Source: Lineus longissimus (lineage: Eukaryota > Nemertea > Pilidiophora > Heteronemertea > Lineidae). From it: a DNA stretch of 64,000 nucleotides. Within the stretch, counting starts at the first letter, position 1, and each line of letters opens with the position of its first letter. Location: assembly GCF_910592395.1 (NCBI RefSeq), contig NC_088326.1:1803001-1867000 (forward strand). The letters run 5' to 3'. The translations under genes and the position numbers were made by a program. This document shows, one piece after another, positions 55,363 through 64,000 of this stretch. Below the pieces are notes generated by a model, which saw only the letters and a program-made list of their open reading frames with translations, did no database searches and was not told where the DNA came from.

Positions 55363-58300
55363 CTATCTTTTCTTTTTCCCAAACGAAGGTTTTCCTTTAC
55401 CACCCCCAGATGATTTCTGTCCTTTCCCTCCGAACGAAGATTTCCCTCCGAACGAAGATTTCCCCCCTTTCCCTCCGAAAGACGATTTACTTCCTTTTCC
55501 ATGGAACGAAGCTTTCCGTTTCTGTCGCATAACTTCGCGTTTTTTCATAAAGTTCTGCACAGCCTCCTTCTTCAGTCTCTGTTTCGCAATGTGCTCTGTC
55601 GATTTCATTTCATATTTCTTTGCCCTCCTTCCCTGACTTTTCATATCATCTGTGTCTTTCTTCTTGAACCCCTTGCCACCCTGGTGGAAACCTGAACAAT
55701 AAGGATTTAGAAGAAATGAACATAAGCACCAAAATAACAAAAAAAATGAAGAGAAGCAATAGACTGGTGCCTAGCTTAAGGACGCGAACATGAAACAGCG
55801 TTGATCCTTCAGTGCTGAGCCCAGAACCTCTTGATTATGAGCCAAGCACCCTAACCATTATGCCACTGATCTCCCGCAATACAGGAGGCCGCGGAAACTT
55901 CTCATTCCTGAATCAGACTACCAACGGAAAGTTACCTTTTCTTCCACTATTTCCACCTCCCATCACCTGGAATCCTCGCTGCGACCGCTGCGACTTCCGG
56001 TCAGCGTCATCGTCGTCTCTCTCCTGCTCTCCGGTCTTTGTCTTCTTAACCCATTCTTTATAACTGAGGTCACGGTCAAGGAAAAACACATTCCACCAAA
56101 AACTACCCTGCAAACCAAACATAGTCCGATGATGAGGTTGGATGTTCGACATGACTGCACTATTCGACACATCCAGGGGTTGATCTCTCTCAAATACAGT
56201 AGAATCTCTCCATTGGGGACACCCTTGGGACTGGGGTTGCTGTCCCTACTGTACCATCAACCAGGTACCGACCCGTGCACAACTTCCTTCAATTTGAAAG
56301 TCGTGCACTCATTCGGTGCCAAAATTTTTCTGATAAAAGGATACATATTAGATTTATATGTCGCTGGGATCCACACGCCACTCTCTGTCCTAATCTTCTT
56401 CTTATTGGCCGGCCCATCCTGACCTGTGATGTCGACAAATTTCTTGCGCTTTCGGTCCCTGAAGAAGATATGGTGAGGATTAGATAGTGAAGCCAATGGT
56501 GGGATTTATTTGATTAACAATAAAGGGTGGCCCGCAAACAGGACATTTTGTGTTGCAGTGACATTCAATTATCCTATTGGATGAAAACTTGGGTAAATCT
56601 TTTTCCCTTCAGATCATCCATTTTCTCGTCACATCTTACCATCTGATCTGTTTTTGCTGCTTCCGCATTTCGTCCGCATCATCACCCGTAATGTCGAGTA
56701 CGGCATTCTGGCTCTGCTGATGGAAACCATCGCTAAGACTCAGACTGGAAGAGAATTGAAACTGTATCATGATGAGAAAGCACCCACAAATTGAGGATTT
56801 TGAGAACAGCGGCATAAAATGTCTGGCATCAGTAACAAAGGACTTAAATTTTGTCCTGGCAATATGTGCAAAAGTGTTTTCAGATTGGCAGAACCAAATG
56901 AAATTTTGTATTCAGCAAAAACAACATGAAATGGGGCGAAAAGTTTGCGGTTGACGGTATCGCGCTCACCCTTTCTCCGAATCAAAATCCTTGGGCCGGT
57001 ACGGCAGGTAGAATTCTTCATCCCTCACAGGTTTTCTCTTCTTTCCCTGCTTTTTATAAGTCTCTTCATATTCGTACTTCGAAGCCTTTGGGGCGACGAC
57101 ACGTTTGAACACATCCTGAAATAAGAATGAAAAGACATTGGGATGGGTTACTCCGCAAAGCTGAACATCACAAGAGTTGCTAGGCTGGCACAGGGAACAG
57201 TCTTGCAGAATGTGCAAGGGTGTCTTAAGAAGAAGCCCCCGTCACAGGCCCAGTTTGTCAAAATCACGACCTGATCAGTTCTTCAAGCTACTTACCTGTA
57301 AATCATTCTCCGAGCTCATCTCCGCCGTGATAATCCCCGCTCCACGAATCACTTCCTCTTCTTCTTTATCGGCCCGATCCTTTAGTTTGTTTTTCCGCCC
57401 TTCGATGGCGCCTTGATGCATATCTCGCTTCATTTTCATAACGTCGAATGCCGTGCTTTTACTGGTGGTGCTGATTTCGAAGACTGTCTGAAAACAACAA
57501 AATATTCTGGTGAAAAAGTAACTGTGAGTGATTCCACGAAATGTCTACCAACCTATTCATCCTCTTCTATTGTTGTCACACAAGATCACAGCAAACAATT
57601 TTTGTTAGAAGTCAATTTTAGCATATCCTCTATCATTGGGAATCCCTCAGGACTTACAAGTGCTGTCCTTCAGAGGTGTCCGTACCACAGAGGTAAAACT
57701 GAATAGAAAGACAAAATCTCTAACAGGGATGTCTGCCATGGGACATTCTATCGTACTCACATTGCCAGGCCTGTACTTCTTCATTGAGTCCAGTAACTTA
57801 GCTCTACATTCTTCTGCCTCAATATCCAAATCTCCAAACAGCGGGTGCATCGAGATAAGATTCTGCTTCTGTTCCTTCATGCGCTTGACTGACTCGTTAG
57901 AGGGCGCAGGCCGTGAGCGTTGATATTGCTTCATGGCTTTCTCGGCCACGCTGAATTGACCTTTCTGCGGAAGAGAAAAAACGGAGAATTATCAAAAACA
58001 GAATATACACATGACACTTTGTACAACTAGCATTGCCACCTTTGAAAATAACTTCAATAAGATTATATTTCTAACTTACCAGATCGCTGCTGCTTGCTAT
58101 ATATTTCTTCACATTCTCGTCTTCATCGTCCATTACGGACTGCGGGACGCGGCCATAAACGCCATCCTCATCTGAAAGAACATCATTGATCGTATTAGCA
58201 CTTATGTCTTGTTAAGTGATATTCCCACAGATGACACTGTCCAAAAGTGCTCATACATCAAATTTCGAGTTTTAGGAACAAACGTGTTGTGGAATGCTCA

Positions 58301-61300
58301 AAGAAGAATATAACATCATGTCCTCAACAAGACCAATATAGACTTTGAACCTGACCTTTTTTACTCTTGGCTGTCGCATACTTCATGGGTCGGCCAAGGA
58401 AGAGATGAAGATCCAGAACGTAGGGTATCTCGTCCGGTGAGATTAAGGAATATGCCGTCCCGCTGCGACCCGCTCGGGCAACACGACCTGTGAAGACAAA
58501 TATCTTAATATATTTAATTTCATGATCTGTTTCATTTGGCAGTTGGTTTAATTCCGCTTTTGCTGCTGAATTTCTTGGCTTATGTCTTACAGGTTTAGGC
58601 AGAAAGTCATCTAAATTCAACAAATTAAAAAAAAAATCATTTTGCACGGATTTCCGACAAAAGAACATCTCAACCACTCACCGACTCTGTGAACGAACAA
58701 CTTGGGTTTCCCCGGAAAGTGATAATTTATGACGTTGTCCAACATCGGGATGTCAATCCCCCTAGCGGCAAGATCCGTAACTATTAGCACCATTGTTTGC
58801 TTCTTCTGAAACTTGGCCACGCTGATTTTTCTCGCCGTTGGATGGAGGGCACTGTAGATATAGGTGCAGCTGATACCAGCTTCTTTCAGTAACTATAACA
58901 AAATCACAAATTGAAAAATAATAAATTTTGAGAATCAGCTCTGTCATGTTCCTGGTGCCTATATCAAAGCAAGAACTTCAAGAGAAGGGCCTAACGTGGG
59001 AGGCAGCCAGACAGCGAGCAGCCAACAGACTTGAGTGGAGGACCCTGGGGAATGCCCCATGTGCCACCTAGGGCACGAAGGGTCCTAAGGATATCAAAGC
59101 AAACAACAGACCTTATCCAAACAAAAGACATGAAGAGAGTTATCAATCATACTGGTCAAGTTTGTACAATACATACCATATTCAAGAACTCAACATGATG
59201 TTTCGTTGCGGCGAAGATGACAGTCTGCGACTTTGGCGATATGACGTTCAGGAGCAGATGCAGTAGCAACCCTGGTTTATCATCAGCACGACATTGAAAG
59301 AACGCCATCTGGAATTTTAAGGTTAAATTAGATTATATAAAGAGGCGCAACATAGAAATCGCCCAAAAACTTAATCAAATATTCATCTAAAAACGGAGGC
59401 AACACTGTCCACCAAAAATCAAAAGTTTGTCATATTTTCTCCATCCAAAACTAAGCTTCTGAGAAAGAGCCTGGAGAGGTTTCATCTGCTTTATGTCTCG
59501 GGAGATGTCAGTTGTCGTAGAAAATCAATTTTACGCACCTGGAGATTTTCACTGAGTTTGGTGTCAACATCCAAACGAATGAGTGTCGGGTCGTGGAGAC
59601 CGGCCTTGGCGAATTCGACCAGCAGTTTGGGAAGAGTAGCAGAGAACAGTAACGTCTGCCTCGAGTCGGGGAGTCGCTTGATGATCTCTTCTAACTGTTC
59701 CTGGAAACCCATCTCAAAGAGTCTGTCGGCTTCGTCGAAGACGATGTATTCGACTGATCCCAACTTCATGTCCATTTCCATGACGACGTGAAGGAAACGT
59801 CCCGGGGTTGCTATGATGCTGGAAGCAAAAGTTGAACGTGATTTCCAGCTGATACGCCCATTTATTATCACCACAGATATTTGACCTCTATCGCTGTTAA
59901 TATCAGACTCAACTCAAAACTTTTAACTTTTTAACATCTGTTGGCATCTTTCCTAACATCAGTATCTTGCCAAACTTTTCATCACCTTTGATCTATGTCA
60001 CATACTTACATGTCGGGGTTTTCATGAAGAGCCGCAAACTGGTCTTCAAGTCTGGAAATAACACACATTTTTTTCAAAAATTAGAATAAATGAAATGGCC
60101 AGGGCCATTGTGCTCACCTCATGTGGAGGAAAGATGGATAAAGAGCATGGTATTGTGTCATGTAGTGTTAGGTTTGATGTAGGTCCAAGCAATTACAATT
60201 TCCCCAAAATGGCCAATTTACAGTACATTCGACCTATGTGACCTTGAAAAGCAGGTCAAATCAAAGAAGACCCGGGTGACACATTGAATGGTTGTTAGAA
60301 TTAGATGTACCTATGATATAAAATTGGTGCCAATCGGGCAAGTCATTACTAGAAATAATGGCATTTTGAAGAATTTAGGATTTGGCCCCCTCCCTGGAGG
60401 CCAAACGGCAAATCAGATCGCACCAAACTTCGGTACCTGAGATCACCTGACCAAGGGGTACATGTGTACTTAATTTGTGATCAATAGTCATTGCAGTTAA
60501 GAAACGTGCCATAGTTACGGCCTGACGGCGAATTTACGCCATTTGACCTCTGTGACCTTGACAAGAAGGTCAAATTAAAAACCTGTGTGACATATACTGT
60601 ATGGTGGTTAGATGTACCCATGATATCAAATTGGTGGCAATCGGGCAAGAAGTTAAGGAATAATCACATTTTTAAGGTTTTTGGATTTTGCCACCTGGTG
60701 GTCAAGTGGTGAATCATATTGGACCAAACTTCGGTCCCTGAGATCACCTGACTAAGGGGTAAATGTGTACCAAATTTGGTATCAATAGTCATTGCAGTTT
60801 AGAAACGTGCCATCGTTACATCCTAATGGCCAATTTACACCATTTGACCTCTGTGACCTTGAAAAGGAGGTCAAATCAAAAACCCGGAGGATATATGATG
60901 CACCTTTGCTAGAAGTACCTACCATATTTTTTTCAAAATTTCCCGACTACTATTAAGGGAGATATTGCATATTTTCACTTTTAACGTTTGGCCCCCTGGT
61001 GGCCAAACCATAAAACGAATCGGACCGAAACTTGGTCTCCAAGGTGTCATTACATAAGGGTACATGTGTACCAAGTTTCAACTCAATAGCTCTAACAGTT
61101 ACGAAACGTGCCCTGCTAACGGACGACGGACGACGACGGACGACGACGACGACGACGACGACGGACGACGGACGCCACGGTATGGGATAAGCTCACCTCT
61201 GCTAAGAGGTGAGCTAAAAATAAGGCAAATGAACAGGAGAAACTACTGAGAAATAGTATGCAGTGGATCATGGATTTACACAGATTATCCAAGATATGTG

Positions 61301-63032
61301 GATCATACTACGATCAAGCTTACGTCATTTTCTACAGCAAATTCTATGCGAGCAGACGACACAAAAATAGGCCCCAAACATTATTACAGGCTGCAACCTA
61401 TTGACACTAACACTTGTTGGGAAGCTCTCTATTTCTGACACCGTTTGTCTCAAGTTTAATCTATTTCTTGGTAAATTATAAATGAGCACATAATATGTTT
61501 TCCAAGTGCAGTTCTTGATGGGTAACATCCACACTTACTTGTCTCCACCGAGGACCAGCGCAGCTCGGAGACTGGTGAACTTCCCAAGCTGAAAGTGAAA
61601 ATATACTTGGTACAAGAATGTTGATCAGTATTAGAAAGTCTGAAAGTTTAGGACAATTCTGTACTCATATCTGAAAAATTCTGTCTTATCAGTTCAATTT
61701 TTACAACTTTCTCATTCTTGTCTTTATATCAACATTTGCTGTATCGAGAGTTTGCTGCATCCCACAACAGCTGGGCACTACTTATGATCACAAGTAATGT
61801 ATCAGTCCTCTCACCTCCTTCGTAAACTTCAACGTTTGCAGCGCCAACTCTCTCGTTGGAGCCATGATGATTGCTCTGGCACCCGATTTAGCTGTGTGCG
61901 TCTTGAGTTTTTCGAACATCGGGATAAGAAAGGCGGCAGTCTTTCCACTTCCTGTCCTCGCCATGGCAACCATGTCTTTACCATCCATGATGATGGGAAT
62001 CGTCTGAAAGGAACGGAATTAACAGTTTGCTTTAAGAAAAAATGCAGTGAGATGGTACCAACACCTATGAGGATGATTAAATGTATGGGTACTTGTACAA
62101 GGACAGACTGTCAACCAACCAGGACTGCCTTCAAGCATGAAGGCAGACCACTTGGAAGGCAACATGAAGGAATTGGCTTTGGTAAGATGCTGACCTTCCT
62201 CTGAATGGGTGTTGGCTGCTTGTAGCCTTTCCTAATGACTCCCTTGAAGACGAGGTGAGATAGACCCATTGATTGGAAACCTCCAGACTTCTTCTTCTTT
62301 CGGTTCTGTTGCATCACCAATTTTCGTGTCTCTTTTGTCTCATCGCCGCTCGTGTCATCGCTGCCTCTTTTCTCCTGCTCAAACTCGTTGTCGTCTCCAT
62401 CATCATTGGCAAGCTGCTCCGAGATGTCTACCTCTTCTGTGTTGTCCTGTAAGTAAAGAAAGACGTAAAGAAATGAACCTTGAATCTTGAAGAATGAATT
62501 GAGAACGGATTTCTGAGGAACGAACACAGTCAAATCCATTTCCTTTTGAACTGAAAAAAGTGAAATAGTGATAGATGCGTGGTTATCAATTTGGAAGCAC
62601 ACACAAATAGATGACATAATGGCGGAGCAACATACAGCATGAACTGGTCAAACACAGACAGAGGTGATCAGTCTCAGTGTAGTGCCTAGGCCCTAGTGGG
62701 ACATCGCGATTTAGATTTACTGCAGCTATGAGAGCTAAATAATTTTTCTGAGCTAGGCCATAGCCATCCAAGCCAGGGAAGCGTATAAGACGCTTGTAAA
62801 ATGAGATTGCACGCCGTCAGAATTGTAGAGAAGTGAACTGTTCAATATTCAGTGAAATGCACAGTACATGTAAAATGTACACGGGCTGTACACTAACACA
62901 TGGTTAGATGGTACTGAGAAATGTACACAGAGAAAATTGATGATTTCATACCGATTTGTCAGGAACTGCAGCACGTGCAACAAATATTTTTTTATTGGCC
63001 TTGATGCTAGATTTTCCATTCTTTTTTCCCAT
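55363..63032 (-). CDS. DDX54: DEAD-box RNA helicase DDX54 (Dbp10 orthologue), complete
   Basis: Nucleolar ATP-dependent RNA helicase for large-subunit ribosome assembly. Seventeen coding exons: 62952-63032, 62195-62446, 61815-62003, 61539-61588, 60010-60051, 59539-59818, 59177-59308, 58682-58892, 58356-58487, 58080-58171, 57761-57964, 57296-57487, 56970-57115, 56640-56744, 56345-56458, 55936-56063, 55363-55691. Total 2679 nt, 892 aa (human about 881), phases consistent. Motifs: Q-motif region GGFQSMGLS...PTPIQRK (about 82-111), ARTGSGKT (Walker A, 129-133), [13 protein letters not shown] (209-212), DEAD (233-236), SAT (264-266), [21 protein letters not shown] then [13 protein letters not shown] (motif VI). 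Dbp10-specific C-terminal blocks follow: [31 protein letters not shown], and a basic tail with SFGGK repeats. Exons 62195-62446 and 58356-58487 use GTCAG donors, weaker than the others. Confidence 0.96.
55803..55875 (-). repeat. tRNA-like SINE head relic in DDX54 intron
   Basis: On the minus strand GATCAGTGGCATAATGGTTA resembles a tRNA A-box/D-arm and CTCATAATC resembles an anticodon loop, but the B-box is degenerate (GGGCTCAGCAC). Probably an old tRNA-derived SINE. Confidence 0.4.
58973..59090 (+). mobile_element. 5'-truncated non-LTR retrotransposon (LINE) tail in DDX54 intron
   Basis: A plus-strand frame at 58973-59071 encodes the end of a reverse-transcriptase ORF2 type protein: [18 protein letters not shown] and then a Cys-containing terminus before TAG, a pattern typical of LINE C-termini. 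A perfect 12-bp target-site duplication ATATCAAAGCAA flanks the insert (58961-58972 and 59091-59102). Heavily 5' truncated (about 118 bp). Confidence 0.78.
60100..61218. mobile_element. Helitron-like non-autonomous element with ~300-bp internal repeats
   Basis: In a DDX54 intron, three diverged copies of a unit containing GACCTCTGTGACCTTGA start at 60231, 60545 and 60846 (spacing 314 and 301 bp). A GAC/CGG microsatellite follows (about 61120-61170). The element finishes in a perfect 10-bp stem hairpin, AGCTCACCTC-TGCTAA-GAGGTGAGCT (61190-61215), directly followed by AAAA so that the end reads CTAA. GCTCACCT also occurs near the left end. Internal tandem repeats, a microsatellite and a terminal hairpin fit Helitron-type elements, but the class is inferred. 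Confidence 0.55.
61120..61175. repeat. GAC microsatellite
   Basis: Imperfect (GAC)n/(GACG)n run inside the repeat element in a DDX54 intron. Confidence 0.9.
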
Positions 63033-64000
63033 CCTGAAATTCTTACAAAATATCGTTTTGTCGGGTGTAATTAGTGACTTTATTGATGAAAGCTAAATCG
63101 CGCATGGACTTCTCATGGGCGCTGACATATTGGATCTCGAGGTGTCTCGAAACTACGAGAGGTCATTTAGAACAAATATCTCTAAAACTAGGAGCTCAGA
63201 TTTATCAACTCTATTATCGAATGCGTTTATAATTGATGAACTTTATACTACTGTACTTTAAGTTTGTAAATAGGCCTTGAATAGAAATGAAATGGTGAAT
63301 TTCCCCATCGTCTACGTCACTTCCCAATTTCGCCATCTTTGTTTTCGTCTTGCCAGCTGTTCCTCTTGCGAAGAAAAAGTGCTTCAAAGTTGTCCAAAGT
63401 GAAATTAAATTCACTTTAGTTGCAACCTGTAAGTAGATTTAAATACGAGGAACAATTTGATACCACATTTATTGTCATAGATAAACTTCGATCACCAGAA
63501 TATAGGTTGTTACTTCTGAAGATGCATTGCATGTATGTTGTATGTATGATAATGATGTCATGATGTACATGATGTAGGCCTAGGCCTTTTACTCAATTAC
63601 ACCAGGCGGAGGAAGCCACTGCGGGCCGGTGTGACAGCGGATATAGTCACCCTGGAGTCATAGTCCGGTAGTATTGTATTTGACCAAATAAGCAGCATGA
63701 TCTATTGTACCGCTAACCCTAACCAAAACATTTACCTTAGCAATGCGGGCTATGTTACACGGACTATCAGCCCTAGGACTACTATCCCTTGCACACCGGC
63801 CAAACAAACCTAAATATAGGCTCAACGAACAAAAGATCATGTGGTGTGCGACCATGCGGTCTTTTGTTTGCTCCTACCTTGTTTGTTGTGGCCAGCAGTG
63901 GATTCCTCTGCCTGGTATGAAAGTATCTCTTGTAATTTGGTGTCATTTTTCCAGTTTCAGAGGATGTTTTGATATCAATTATCATCAGCAGTCAGTTCAG
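63033..64000. other. DDX54 upstream region
   Basis: Probable promoter/5'UTR side of DDX54. A minus-strand 66-residue frame starting MAKLGSDVDDG (63214-63414) with a TGACGT (CRE-like) site inside has no donor or domain support. No other gene seen to the window edge. Confidence 0.45.

Noticed and set aside
63214-63414. 66-residue minus-strand frame upstream of DDX54
   Set aside because: No donor site, domain or link in phase to the DDX54 first exon.

Overview
Eukaryotic nuclear DNA from a marine invertebrate, most likely a lophotrochozoan (mollusc, brachiopod, phoronid or annelid grade). The evidence is intron-rich animal genes with canonical GT-AG junctions and compact introns (about 0.1-2.5 kb), cysteine-rich invertebrate metallothioneins, an FMRFamide-receptor-like GPCR pair, tRNA-derived SINEs and many short palindromic elements. 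The species cannot be named from sequence alone. I rebuilt exon structures by hand by matching splice sites, reading frame and remembered family sequences. Intron phase is consistent at every junction quoted.

Layout. (1) 0-5.2 kb: a metallothionein cluster. A 3-module-plus-tail gene lies on the minus strand (1312-2325) and a short gene on the plus strand (about 4073-4324). Direct repeats of about 0.65-0.8 kb flank them. (2) 5.2-8.3 kb: non-coding, with a 21-bp minisatellite and short inverted-repeat elements. (3) 8.3-14.1 kb, minus: TRAM1 (ER translocon-associated membrane protein), complete in 13 coding exons, 396 aa. (4) 16.0-29.8 kb, minus: ZMYND8/RACK7-type chromatin reader (PHD-bromo-PWWP-coiled coil-MYND), 19 coding exons, about 1657 aa. 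An intronless gene for a compact HAD-like protein (19159-19650, plus) is nested in one of its introns. (5) 29.9-39.9 kb: no supported gene. It holds repeats and an inverted fragment of the ZMYND8 PHD exon boundary. (6) 39.96-44.2 kb, plus: a two-exon gene for an 893-aa protein that I read as DUF3987/primase-helicase-like with a degenerate P-loop. It has a long 3'UTR, and a SINE with a fourfold tRNA head sits in its intron. (7) 48.1-51.8 kb, minus: two intronless rhodopsin-family GPCR paralogues with signs of gene conversion. (8) 53.0-54.6 kb, plus: a three-exon gene for a basic protein with repeated NP-x-[FY]-R motifs. (9) 55.4-63.0 kb, minus: DDX54/Dbp10 DEAD-box RNA helicase, complete in 17 coding exons, 892 aa.

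The genes do not form one pathway. They are neighbouring housekeeping genes (TRAM1: protein translocation; ZMYND8: chromatin; DDX54: ribosome biogenesis) interspersed with lineage-specific ones. The items most worth follow-up are the nested HAD-like gene, the DUF3987-like gene, a 120-bp palindromic element that puts AATAAA on both strands between two convergent genes, the inferred metallothionein tandem array, and the GPCR conversion tract.
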